This document shows positions 1 through 11,001 of a stretch of 64,000 nucleotides of DNA, in pieces (the stretch's first letter is position 1; each line of letters opens with the position of its first letter). Location of the stretch: contig NC_091674.1 in the NCBI RefSeq assembly GCF_042453785.1, positions 21,115,001 through 21,179,000 on the forward strand, read 5' to 3'. The notes under the pieces are model-generated. The model did not search any database. It had not been told where the DNA came from and was given only the letters and a program-made list of their open reading frames with translations. Made by a program: the position numbers and the translations under genes. The DNA comes from Malus domestica. Taxonomy: Eukaryota > Streptophyta > Magnoliopsida > Rosales > Rosaceae.

Positions 1-529
1 AGTTGTGACTTTGGTAACTGGTTCTATTCAAATATTTTTCTATGATTTATTTTACAGTTTATTTTTACTCAACAATTATCGTTCATAAGATTTTACTGCT
101 AAAACTTTTTTTTATTAATTATTATTTGTTAACAACTTGATTGACATATATGAAGAATGCTAATATGATAACGGATGAATTTGTTAATATACATTGGACT
201 CGATTGTACCACATTAGAAAAATAGTGTAGTTTAAGGGGTCGTAGACACAAAATCACTTAGTACTACAGTCTAGTTGTATTTATCTTATCTTACAAGTGA
301 GAGGGCTTAAGTTGATCTCACGAAAATCAAATTTGAACCACATTATTACTCACTTATTGTGAGGCTTAGCCCACCTCTTTAAGGCTAATTTGGTATTGCT
401 ATGCTTTTTTTTAAATAAAAAAAACTAATTATGTTGTCTTATAAAAATAAAAAACTGTAAAATAAAATTGTTGAGTGTTTAGTAATTTTTTTTGTTAAAA
501 GAAAGAGTTATTACCTGCGTAAAATCATA
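1..529. other. AT-rich stretch, no gene seen
   Basis: No open frame resembling a known protein, no RNA gene and no clear transposon ends were seen here. It is probably old repeat-derived intergenic DNA. Confidence 0.5.
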
Positions 530-538
530 ATTCTTTTA

Positions 539-741
539 GGAAAATGATCCTTGCCAAATCCTTTTCCTGAGGATTCGGTGATCATGACCGTTCATCGTAC
601 ATCGTGCGGTAAAAAATCATTTTAATTTAAAATTAAATATAAATAGTACCTAACAAAAACTAACTGAACGATATACAATAAACGGTTATGATCACGGGAT
701 CCTCTGATCCCTAGAAAAAGGATCTGGCGAGGATCATTTCC
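539..741. mobile_element. Mutator-like MITE with 9-bp target duplication
   Basis: A 203-bp element whose ends are inverted copies (GGAAAATGATCCTTGCC at the left; the right end reads GGCGAGGATCATTTCC). It is flanked by perfect 9-bp duplications ATTCTTTTA at 530-538 and 742-750. A 9-bp target duplication with a long inverted repeat points to the Mutator superfamily. The inner arms carry a 'cgttcatcgtacatcgtg' motif that recurs in the elements at 21060-23336 and 23346-23518, so these are one family. No coding capacity. Confidence 0.85.
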
Positions 742-754
742 ATTCTTTTAGACT

Positions 755-833
755 AGAACAAGTTGTTCTCAGAATAATTCCAAAGCTCCTGGAAAGAACA
801 AGTTGTTCTCAGAATAATTCCAAAGCTCCTGGA
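755..833. repeat. 39-bp direct repeat, two copies
   Basis: Two identical copies of a 39-bp unit lie 40 bp apart (755-793 and 795-833). Each contains the palindrome GAACAAGTTGTTC. They lie directly beside the MITE at 539-741. Function unknown; simple local duplication is the likeliest origin. Confidence 0.8.
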
Positions 834-887
834 CACTTTCCCATAAATAAATAAAAAGCTTTAAAGGCTTTTGGAATCTCTAAAATA

Positions 888-1115
888 GAGGATAGATGAT
901 CCACTCTCCTGGGCAATGTGAGATGTTATAATTCACCCCCCTTAGGGACCCGACGTCCTCATTGGCACACTTCCGGCTAAGGATTGGCTCTAATACCAAA
1001 TTATCACATCTCGACCCGGGCCCCCACCACATCCTAGGCTCGACTATATTATAGTACGATATTGTTCGCTTTGGGCCCCGATAACGCCTTCACGGTTTTG
1101 TTTCTGGGAACTCAC
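888..1115 (-). mobile_element. Cassandra TRIM remnant
   Basis: Read on the minus strand this stretch has the end of a Cassandra 5' LTR, the primer-binding region (a degraded form of TGGTATCAGAGCC), the short internal region with 'gaggacgtcggg', the polypurine tract and the first bases of the 3' LTR. The order and most bases match the intact Cassandra at 52131-55259. The LTR parts are truncated and no target duplication was seen, so it is a dead fragment. Confidence 0.75.
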
Positions 1116-1849
1116 ACGAGAACTTTCCTTTTTACTTAGCTGCATCAATTAGCAAAAGTTGCTACATTTTCATCCTGTGTTGCTGATGCGCAACCAGCTT
1201 CCAATTCTCGGCATAAATCAGTTAAATGAAGTACATTTGGCGAGAATTGCAAGAAACGCTACAAGGCAAATGTACTTCATGGAGCTTCCATTCTTCAATG
1301 AAATGCAGAAAACACTTCTTGACTTCCTACTTTTATACAACAATAAGTAGCTCAAAAGATATTTTTTTTACATATAGGAGGAGAGAATGAGGGATGAAGA
1401 AAGTGAATAGACGAAAGAGTGAGGTAAAATACATTTTTGACTGAGATCTCATTTCTTAGAAAGAACAACCTTAAATATTGGCATGATAATTGGATAGTAA
1501 TCGGCTTGAAGAAAAGGGAATAGGATTGTTATTGGTGGATTCATGACCTTAGGCTTTCATCATATTAATTCGGTAAACCTTTATTCGTTGTGTGTTTTCT
1601 TTAATCATATTCCTCGTTTGATTATAAGTTGGAGTTTTAGTTATTTTTCATAATCAATTAATCAATCATTTGTTTCCTAGTTGAGTTAAGTTTCGTGTAA
1701 TCAGCTGGTTGAATTGGTATTAAAAGCAATCCCTGTGGGATCAACCTTGTATTTGCATATATTTTTACAATTGATTCGTGCGTTTGCGAGTTTAATTTGG
1801 TTTAAATTAATCTATTATTTAGATTAGTTTAAATACACATCAAGTTTTT
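1116..1849 (+). other. Sequence left of the gag element; 5' LTR probably ends near 1842
   Basis: No gene was recognised. The stretch ends in 'acatca' just before a primer-binding-like site, so its right part is probably the 5' LTR of the Ty3/gypsy element that follows. I could not align it with a matching 3' LTR, so its left boundary is unknown. Confidence 0.35.
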
Positions 1850-1866
1850 TGTGCCGTTGCTGGGGA
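1850..1866 (+). other. Retrotransposon primer-binding site (degraded)
   Basis: The sequence TGTGCCGTTGCTGGGGA resembles the TGGCGCCGTTGCCGGGGA site usual in Athila-type Ty3/gypsy elements. It sits a few bases after a likely LTR end (CA at 1841-1842). Confidence 0.6.
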
Positions 1867-2010
1867 TTGCCCCTTAATCCCAACTCGGCTTGTTGATTAC
1901 ACTTTACTTAATTGATTTTTTTAATCTTCTTTTTATTTTTTTATTTTTTTATTTTTACCTTTGTTTATGTTCTTTATCTTCTTTTTGTTTTCATATTATA
2001 TATATATAGA

Positions 2011-2313
2011 TCTACTAATTAATGAAACTCTCTTTGTCAACCAAAAGATGGTGAAAATATAACTTAGTTTTCTATCACAAAAAAAAAAATGATGGGCAAT
2101 AATGTAATTTCACAGGTCTAAATTTTATTGTTTTTTATTGAAGCCTCACCTACAGGTGATGTTAAAATTTCTCTAATATTTTAAATTAAAATAAAAAATA
2201 AAAAACCAAAAACGAAACCCCCCCCCATGTTCTCTCTCTCTTTCTCTCCCTCTATCCTTCTCATTTTCTAAAAACATGTGTTCATACACACAAAGTATGT
2301 AGGCAAATGCTAG
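2011..2313 (+). mobile_element. Small non-autonomous Helitron, copy 1
   Basis: A 303-bp element beginning TCTACTAATTAAT after an A and ending in CTAG before a T, as expected for Helitrons, which insert between A and T without target duplication. A 5-bp stem (CATAC/GTATG) lies about 10 bases before the terminal CTAG, matching the usual 3' hairpin. Copies with the same ends occur at 50597-50927 and, inverted, at 58880-59184. No coding capacity. It is inserted in the leader of the gag element. Confidence 0.8.
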
Positions 2314-2562
2314 TATATATAATTGCTGGTTGCATAAATCATTGAATTGTCAATTAGACTTTTCCTTGTTTGACTATTAGTGGTCAGTTATCATATTCTA
2401 GTAGGATACCTTCTTTTGTCTTTTCATTCTCCTATACCACCCCGAGTCTTCTAGTTTTCCAGTTGGAGTTTTGTTTCTACCATTAATCAACATCATTTTC
2501 TCACTAGTTTGTTCGAGTCTTTTCATTCTCCTTTAGCCAATTAAAGTCTTTTGTTTGTAGTA

Positions 2563-2919
2563 TGTTGATGCACAAAACCGGAGGTCTTGGAACAAAGTAA
2601 ATCAACCCGTGAATTTGCAAGAAATGTAAATAACACAAGATGTATCGTGGTTCACCCTAATGTTTGGGCTACGTTCACACTGATTATGTATTTATCTGTT
2701 TGTGAGGGAGAGAGATGGAGAGAGCTTCTGAAGGTGAGAGAGCCCTTCCATGGCCTAAGAAATTGGCCTCCCTTATTATGAGGGTGAGGAGTCATTTTAT
2801 AGAATAAGGGCTCCTCACTTATTACATATTTGCCCCTTCCTTTATTACATAATTACATTTGAATCCCCCGAGTATTTATACGAGATCTAAATACGGAGGC
2901 CCTAAGTATGGTACAAACA
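2563..2919. mobile_element. Probable solo LTR (357 bp)
   Basis: It begins TGTTGATGCACAAAACC and ends GGTACAAACA, with near-matching 5-bp flanks TAGTA (2558-2562) and TAGTG (2920-2924). There is no internal coding region, so it looks like a solo LTR or a short LTR-type element inserted in the gag element. The one-base mismatch in the flanks keeps this tentative. Confidence 0.5.
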
Positions 2920-3099
2920 TAGTGTAATCCGTGAGGTATTAGGAATTTGACTTCTCTAGTTTATGTTTTCTTTGTGTTCACTTAAATTAATCGCTGTTTA
3001 ATCATCATTAGTTTTTCTGCAGCGCATTTGCAAGCATATTACTGAAATCCTTCTTTGGTTCCTTGTAAGTGAATGATCGATACTCATTCCTTAGACATT

Positions 3100-4540
3100 C
3101 CGTTTGTGGAATTCGAACCAGAGATTGAACAAAAGCTTAGGCAAATTCACAAGGAATAAAGAGAAGAGAAGGCTAAGGAGAAGAGCGAACAGGAAGATAT
3201 GGCTGCAAACGACAATAATGGTGGTGTGCCTCGAACCATTCAAGATTTCTTTATGTCGCAATTTTCTTCTCAACAATCATGCATAGTTTATCCTGAACTT
3301 GATGCTATAAGATCAAAGATTATGTTATTAACATGTTGCCCAAGTTTTCTGGTGATGAGAATCAAGATGCTAGTGAACATGTAGATAACTTTCTGGATAT
3401 TTATGGGACACAAAATATTAAAGGCATCTCCGATGAGTTCATTGACCCAAAGCTTTTCCCTTCTTCTCTCACGGGTGATGCTAGAACCTGGTTCAAGACT
3501 CTGCCAGCGAGATCAATTACCTCTTGGACTCAACTTTCCAGTAAGTTCATTCAAAAGATTTACACTCAGTCTAGAACTCAGAGGTTGAAGGATCACATAT
3601 TTCACTTTAGGCAGAACAAGGGAGAACCATTTTTTCAAGCATGGCAGAGATTTAAAGCTTTGATAATTAATTGTCCACACCATCAGTTTTTACCATGGCA
3701 ACTAATTTTATACTTCTACCAACACTTGAGTGACGAATGCCGACATAGATTGGATGCTGCAACTTATGGAAATATGTTTGGTAAAGAACAAGAGCAAGCT
3801 ACTATTATCATTGAGAATGTTGTCGCAAATTCATCTCAATGGGATAGTAGAGAGTTAACTCGGAATTCTGCATATGAAGTAAGTTCTGCACTATCAAGGA
3901 AATTAGATAATGTGGTGACTATGTTATCCAAGAATGCAGAATCGTGTGGGATTTGTGCTGCTCAGACCTATCTTACTCATCTTTGTCCTCAAAGTGGTAC
4001 TTGTTAAGAAGTTGAGGAGGCTAATCAAGTCAACGCGTTTAACCGTCGAAGAAACGACCCATTCTCAAATACTTATAATCCAGGGTGGAGAGAGCATCCT
4101 AATTTAGCTTGGAATAATAATTTTAACCAAGGATCCAAGCCATGGCAACAAGGAGCAGCACCTATAAAAACCAAGAACCTTCTTGGGAAGAAGCTTTTGC
4201 TCAGATGGTTCAAGCTAATACGCAATATCAACAAACCACCTCTCAAGTTTTGCAGGCTCTCCAACAAGGGCTGCAAATAAATAGTCAAGCCATCGATAAA
4301 TTGGAAACACAAGTCAGTCAAATCGCTGCTACAATGAGTGAAAGAGAATCCAGGCATTTCCCAAGTCAACCCGAAGTTAATCCACGAGGCAAGGAGCAAG
4401 TTAATGCCATTAGAACATTAAGGAGTTGTAAACCTTATGATAGAAGAGAAGAAATTGCTCTGAATGACCAAGAAGAGAATGCCAACCAAACAGCTATCTT
4501 CTTCACCACTCGCTGCTCCCACTCCTACTCCAAAAGTTGA
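3100..4540 (+). pseudogene. Ty3/gypsy (Athila-like) gag, broken
   Basis: A retrotransposon gag polyprotein gene. The longest open part, 3333-4007, carries the Retrotrans_gag core with 'FSGDENQDASEHVDNFLDIY' near its start and 'LTGDARTWFKTLP' further on. The N-terminal part (3100-3300, 'VPRTIQDFFMSQ') lies in another frame with a stop near 3158, and the C-terminal part (4010-4540, Gln-rich) needs a further frame change. Gag normally forms the capsid of virus-like particles. With these breaks the copy is dead. Its order PBS, gag, protease, polypurine tract is that of an LTR element. Confidence 0.85.
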
Positions 4541-4689
4541 AGAATTATGATCCTCATATGCCTTTCATGCAGAGATTTCAGAGGCAAAGAAAGGATAAGC
4601 ATATTTTAGATATATTGAAGCAATTTAAAAAGGTTTAAATCAACATTCCATTACTCAATGTTATAGCGCAAATTCCATCGTACACGAAA

Positions 4690-5534
4690 TTTTTGAAGGG
4701 TCTCTGCACAAACAAGAGGAAATTTATAGACCATGAGAAGATTGAGCTTACAAATTGTTGCAGCAAGGTTTTGATAACGAAGATGCCTCCAAAATTACAA
4801 GATCTAAGGAGTTTCACTATTCCATGTGTTATTGGTAATTTTAAATTTAATAAAGCTTTCTTAGACCTGGTTCCAGTGTTAATCTCATGTCATTTTCTAT
4901 TTATGAGCAGCTAGGTATTGGAGAGCTACAAAGAACATCTGTCTCTTTGCAATTGGCTGACCGATCGGTGACTTATCCCAAGGGCCTTGTTGAGGACGTT
5001 TTGATCAAAGTAGACCAATTCATCTTGCCAACAAATTTCCTTGTGCTTGACATGAAGGAAGACCAAAACATTCCTATTTTATTTGGTCGTCATTTCCTTG
5101 CAACCGCTGGAGCTTTAATTGATGTCAAAGCAAGCACACTTAAGCTACAAGTTCAAGGAGAATCCATAGAATTCAAGATGTTTGAAGCACTAAAGTTACC
5201 AGTCGACGTAGAAGAGTGCAGTCACATCGAGCTTATTGCTCCCATTGTCAATGTCAACTTCTTGGAGAATGTGTCTACATATTTGTTAAAGACATGCATT
5301 GAGTATCCAGATTTAAATATGGAAGGAGAGGCAGCCATGGACATAATTGCAACCCTAAACTTGTCCCCTATTCATGCACCAAAGTGGAGGCAAGCATGGG
5401 AGCCTTTAGGACCAGTAGTGCATCATTGTCTTATGTCGACACCAAATTTCAAAACTACAAGGTGGAAGAAAGGGAAAACGAAGAAGATGTATGGAGTGGT
5501 TCCTCATTTGAATGATCCGCCATCCTCGATTTAA
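4690..5534 (+). pseudogene. Ty3/gypsy aspartic protease region, broken
   Basis: Downstream of gag, 4693-4914 and 4887-5534 together encode a retropepsin-like domain: a degraded DxG-type start near 4862 and a second half with 'ILFGRHFLATAGALIDVK'. The two halves are in different frames because one G is missing from the run near 4868. No reverse transcriptase, RNase H or integrase follows; the sequence runs straight into the 'cttgggaggcaacccaa' region and a polypurine tract. The element therefore lacks pol beyond the protease. Confidence 0.75.
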
Positions 5535-6053
5535 TTTTGGCAAAGTCTAGCCCATGACTATAAAGAAGCCCTTCTTGGGAGGCAACCCAAGTTTTCTAAA
5601 TTTTTCTTTTGTTTTTCGTAGTTTCATTTATGGCATTAGTTTTTAATTTCCTTCATGATTTCAGGAACGGTGGTCTGCAATGATCCAGTTTGGGGGGATT
5701 ACGTTACAAGGCATGACATCTCAAGTTCAACATTGCTTATGCATGCTCCAATGAAAAATCCCGGGAAGTTTTCATACCCTATCTTTCATTGTGTTATTCA
5801 TTATGTTTTCTTTGTTTTACACATTGAGGACAATGTTTGATTCAAGTTTGGGGGAGGATTTTGTTCTCTGTGTTTTGTGTTCTGTTTTTGTTTAGTGTTC
5901 ATGTTGTCTATGTATGCGTAAAACTGTATTAACTGGGAAGGAATTTGAACATTTTGTCCGCACTTCAATTTTTGTCCTCTTTCCAGCCATATAAAGACCA
6001 TGAAAATTGGATTTTTCTTTCAAAAGTTATGATCAAATTATATTATATTATAT
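5535..6053 (+). mobile_element. 3' end of the gag-only LTR element
   Basis: This holds 'cttcttgggaggcaacccaa', then 'cattgaggacaatg', then the polypurine tract GGGGGAGG at about 5850-5857, features usual before the 3' LTR of Athila-like elements. A 3' LTR probably starts near 5862 (TGTTCTCTG) and is cut at 6054 by the Helitron-like element that follows. Confidence 0.55.
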
Positions 6054-6057
6054 TCTA

Positions 6058-6243
6058 TATATACTAAAACCCAAACGGCTGGTTACTGTTCTAGGGCAAT
6101 GTGCTGACCAAAATGCCCCTCAATTTGTTTGTTAAGCCAATTTTTTCCCATATATACTAAAACCCAAACGGCTGGTTACTGTTCTAGGGCAATGTGCTGA
6201 CCAAAATGCCCCTCAATTTGTTTGTTAAGCCAATTTTTTCCCA
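6058..6243 (+). repeat. Perfect 93-bp tandem duplication
   Basis: Two identical 93-bp units (6058-6150, 6151-6243) start with TATATACTAAAACCC. They repeat the 5' end of the putative Helitron, so the element start is doubled. Confidence 0.9.
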
Positions 6244-7738
6244 TATTTTCTACAGTAAAATGACTTCCTTGCCCTCCCAGGCCACGCGTTCATCCTCTTT
6301 CTACATTTTTCTGTTTGTTTCCTTATGTTGTTTGACTGCTGCTCTCCCAGTTTACCCATGTATAGCTGTTGGGAAAACAAAAAAAATATTTAAAAAATGT
6401 GATTAAAACGGGGCCACGTGGTTTGTGGCACAACTAACAATAAAAATTTATACCTTCTTAATTTTTTAAACTCATGTATAGCCGGTGGGAAGACTGAAAA
6501 AATATTAAAAAATGTGATACACAGTAAATTTAACGGGGCCTCTCACATACCACGTGTTGGTCATCGTGAGGTTTGCTTTTCACTCTATACACACCCTGCT
6601 TTTTGTTTTATTTCCCATACCCATTTCTGCTTTTTTATCGTTTTCCAAGCTCTCCGTTTCTTACTTTCGAATTTCACCTTCAATCCTTCCTTTTGAATCT
6701 TGCTTTCTGTTGTTCTCACCTCTTCTTTCCTCACTCAACATCGAATCAATGTAAGGTATTTCAACTTTTTTGTTTTGTTTTGTTTCAAACTGTAAGTTTC
6801 GTTTTCTTAGATTCGAAATTATAAAAAGTTAAATATTTTTTTTGGTTAATTTTTGTTTCCACAGTTGTATTTGTTTCAAAGATAATTATATCAGTTGAGT
6901 TGGTACTATTTTTGGATTTGTTTTGCAGGTTTTGTTTATACAGAGGCGAGGCCAATTTGACTTCCGCACTCTTTCTTGCCACGTGAGGGTAAACTTTACC
7001 TGATTAGGTAATGGACTGCAAATTTGTCATAAGATGTTAAGTTTCTTTTTAATCAAAGAATTTCAAAACATTTTTATCTGTTTATTTTGTTGTATGTTAG
7101 TTCGATTGGATTTGAGGTGCTAAAAATCATAAGCTAGATTTTATTTTGGTATAGCAATTTCATTGTCTGCTGTGTTTATGATGGTTTCAACAAATTGGTT
7201 AGCTGTTTGAGTATTTTTTTGGGTCCATAATTGTATCTCTTTGAAATAAATGCTGATATTAGTAGAGTTAATGCTGTTTTTGCCTTTGGTTCTGATTGGT
7301 ATCTCTGGTTGTTTCAGATCTTAACCCTTTTTTCTGAAGAAAAAAAAGAGAGTCGATTTGCTTTCCTATTATTTTGAAGAATTGTTTTCGTTATTGCTTT
7401 CAATGCGTTTTGTTCTGATTATTATTGTTGTTGTAGTTGTGTTTTATGATATTCTAACTACATATTTTTAAAGTTTCATCAGTCATTTAATCTTAGTTAA
7501 CCAATACTGTCTTTTTGTGTCACATTGTTTTGTTAAAGTTGTGTTTGTTCTTACATTGTTATTAAATTTTGATATAAATAAGCTTACGTCTCCTTATTTA
7601 TCTAGATTACTTAGGTAAGATAATATTCTCATGCAACTAATATCTAAGAAATTATTACTTATTTAAATATTTATTTTAACATCTGTATCATAACAATTCT
7701 ATAATTTATAAAATTTATATATGGTTTGAGTAGACTAA
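6244..7738 (+). other. Leader of the RPA1-like gene region
   Basis: AT-rich sequence with a diverged internal duplication (around 6355-6410 and 6475-6530, both with 'gggaaaac/gggaagac' followed by 'aaaaatgtgat' and a CACGTG motif). Candidate splice sites occur near 6928, but I see no convincing coding exon before 7739. It is probably the promoter and untranslated leader of the RPA1-like gene. Confidence 0.4.
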
Positions 7739-10700
7739 ATGGAAAAGGTAAACGTAACTCTCATCTCTGAATTACGTCCGTATACAAAAGCTGAGAAAAT
7801 AAAAGCTCGTGTGTGTAGAATATGGAAATCAGTAATTCATGGAGCTACTCAAAAATACACATCTCTACACTGCATTTTGCTTGATGAAACGATGAGAAAA
7901 CAACCTTTTATTTTAGGGAACTTTAACGAAAAACATCCGGTACTGTTCACTTTAACGAAAAACCATATTTTTACACTAAAAAGTCAATCATGATACTATT
8001 CACTTTACCCTTTATTTTGTCCTTATCATTTAACAAATTAACATTTTTGTTTCTCATACTCTTTTATGTATTCAATATTCAATGTTAAATATATAGTGAT
8101 GATCACAACGCATGCATATATACTTTGTTATTAGTTTTACATCATTCTTTCATTCCATAAAATGAACTAGATGTTTTTTTTCCAGCAAAACCCTATAATG
8201 CATTTAGATTGGTAATCAACAAAGAAACCAAATATTTTTAAATGAACTTGATTCTGTTTATACTTTTATATAATATTTCTGTTTCTTAATTTTTTAAATA
8301 TTGCTTCAAATCACTTAACTATTTTCGTTCATTCTATCTTTTCATGTCATTGCATCTCTCCATGTTAACAATTTAAATATTTATTTGAATTTGTATATTA
8401 ATCTCTTTTTTAACTTTGTTCCTTTTTCTTTTTTTACCGTTCTCTTCATTTACATAACCAACAATAAAGAAGCATGCGGTTGAAGGTTCCACGTCAGACA
8501 TTGACTGTGAGATTGTAGCGTCAAAATTTGAACCCGGCGGTTGCTATGAAATCACAAATTTTAGGACCACTAAAATAAGAGGGCAGTACAATGTAGTACC
8601 GCATGATAATCAGCTTATATTTAGTGGTATAACAGCCTTCAAAAAGCTGTCAAATGTGTTTCCACCCATTCCTCAACATCGTTTCTTTCTACAGGATTAC
8701 AACACACTTTATCCCCGCTTGAACAATGTTGACATTCTTACAGGTGATATTATTATACATGGTATAGATATATACATATTAAAAACACTGTTTTTTTTTT
8801 TTTTTGTCTAATTAATTTTCACAACTTTTTTATATTAACCTTCTTAATTGCAAGATGTCATTGGTCATCTCACTGCACTACAACGTTTGGAACAAAAACA
8901 AATTAATCAAAGGCTAGCATATAAGTGCCACAACTAATTGTTCCATGCCATTCCAAAACTTCGGTTACGTGAGTAAAAATATTTACCGGTGTTTTCTTTA
9001 CACTTTCTTATTATTTTTTTTCAATGCACAGAAAAAATTGTGATGAACAGTACTGGCTGCTCACTTTTCTCTGTTGATCCGGATATTCCAGAAGTAAATG
9101 CATACAAATCAGTGTAAGTATTCATACGAGTCTTCAAACAAATCAATGTAGCTTTATCCAAATGTGGTTGCTGTTATAACAGCAAAAGAAATACTAATCC
9201 TATCAATTTATTCAAATAATATTACATTTTGAATTCTCTAGGTTTGCAAATTGTAAAGAGCATATAAAAATATTGGCACCCTCCACAAAACAAGTGAATG
9301 AGGTTGAAATTTTGCGCACAGCTAAAAAATTAACAATCGATGAGCTGGCTTTTCTAGATCCCGATTTGCACAAGGTATCAAATCGAACTACATCTCTTTA
9401 ACATTTCTTACAAATGTACAACTACATTTTTACGTTTCCAATAAACATTGTATACATGATTACTATTGCTCATACCAAATTGTTACAAACTATTTTACAG
9501 AATGATACATTCCTATGTAAAGCATCTATCAAGCGTTTTGACACACGTAACGAATGGTGGTACAACGCATGCCCCAACTGTGTAAAACAAATGCACAAGG
9601 ACTTGACAATTGGACAACTCATTTGTCAAAAACATCCAAACCAAACTCCAACTCCTTGGTAATATTTAACATGCACCGTTACAAGTTCATAATAATCTGT
9701 CAAAATATTTTTCACCTTCATTTTTTTTCATTGCTTATATAATATAATTATTTACCAAATCTTTTTTGTTTTCACATTTTCACATCTTTGCTCATACTTG
9801 CCTAAATGTGATTTCAATATATATTGTCTAGATGAATTGGAAACTGAATATCAGTCTTAGTGATCATCATTTTTCAGTGTTTTCTACATTTGCTATCCAA
9901 AATTTTCTTACGGATAACATTTTGCTTAAATTTTGTGATGTTAAAATGAAATTCGGGACCTTTCTCAATTTCAAATTATTTAAACTGTTTTTAAATACAT
10001 TGTGTTATACAATGCAATCTTCGTCCACATTGTAATCGTTGTTATACAAGTTTACCCATCTCTACAAAATTGATACAACTTTTAGACTCTCCACAATGTT
10101 AATTTGATTAATTGTCAACTACAATCTGGTTCTTTTCATTTGGGTTTCGTAAACTTGTTCCAATGTTGTTTATCATTAGTATTCATGCATATTCTCTGTT
10201 TCTCATATTTTCATACGGTTACCATAAATAAAAGGTGTTAATGAACTTAATAAACATAGTTATCTTTATGCATTTAACTTCTAAACAAACACCACGCTTT
10301 TTTATTTTTCTGTTTTATTTCTATTTATATATATTGAATTTCAGGTTATTTTCCCTCATATACTTTGATTTTTAATATAGGTACAAAGTCAATTTGGTTC
10401 TTGAGGATGACACCAATGAAATCAATGCTCTAATAATTGGAAAATCTAGCGAATAACTTTTTGGTATCCCATGCAAGGACTTGGTACTGAATCAAAGATT
10501 GGTTGACCAACAACTGTTGCCAAACGAGTTTCTAAGGTTGATTGGGTAGAAAAAAAAATTTCACTTGCGATTTGGGAACAGAAGAAACACTTTAAATTCA
10601 AGTGATATTCTTATTTACAATGTGTCTGAGGATACAACCATGGAACCAATCACTCCACAACCATTGATCCAAGAAGTTACAGTATCTTCCACCACCATTT

Positions 10701-11001
10701 TATCCTCCACTTCAATAGCAGAAACAAGTGGACCATCATATAAACGAAAACGAGTCCAACAGGAAAGCTCTCTTTACCGGTGATGAACACAGGTTCGTAT
10801 TATGTTCCTTTTGTAATTACCAATTTTAAATCATCATGTACCCATATATTCTAACACTAACTTCCCATTTCAAACAGTGAGTTGGAAGAAATATCAGAGA
10901 CCAACCTAAAACAATTTGATGAGGTTCCTATCAAATCATTGAAAAAAAAATCGTCTCCAACTGGTGCAAAAAGAGACATCACACCACCAATAAAAGACTA
11001 G
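7739..11001 (+). pseudogene. RPA1-like (replication protein A large subunit) gene, Helitron type, broken
   Basis: RPA1-like proteins bind single-stranded DNA through OB folds, and plant Helitrons often carry one. Visible exons: 7739-7910 ('LISELRPYTKAEKIKARVCR', first OB fold); 8469-8743 ('CYEITNFRTTKIRGQYNVVP'); about 8857-8936; about 9030-9114; 9241-9375; 9501-9660 with a zinc ribbon (C-P-N-C then C-x-x-H); 10381 onward; and 10881-11001 ending in TAG. Breaks include a stop (TAA) near 8934, stops and a frameshift at about 10450-10555, and a repeat inserted at 7914. Order and splice sites match the family, so identity is firm but the gene is dead. Confidence 0.85.
7914..8030 (+). mobile_element. 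Short dispersed repeat ('gaactttaacgaaaa' family)
   Basis: The same sequence, reverse-complemented, is at 19428-19575, with shared core 'tttttacactaaaaagtcaa' and a 'cactttaccctttatt' segment. Here it interrupts the first RPA1-like exon after the codons for MRKQPF. Probably a MITE; clean target duplications were not found. Confidence 0.65.
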
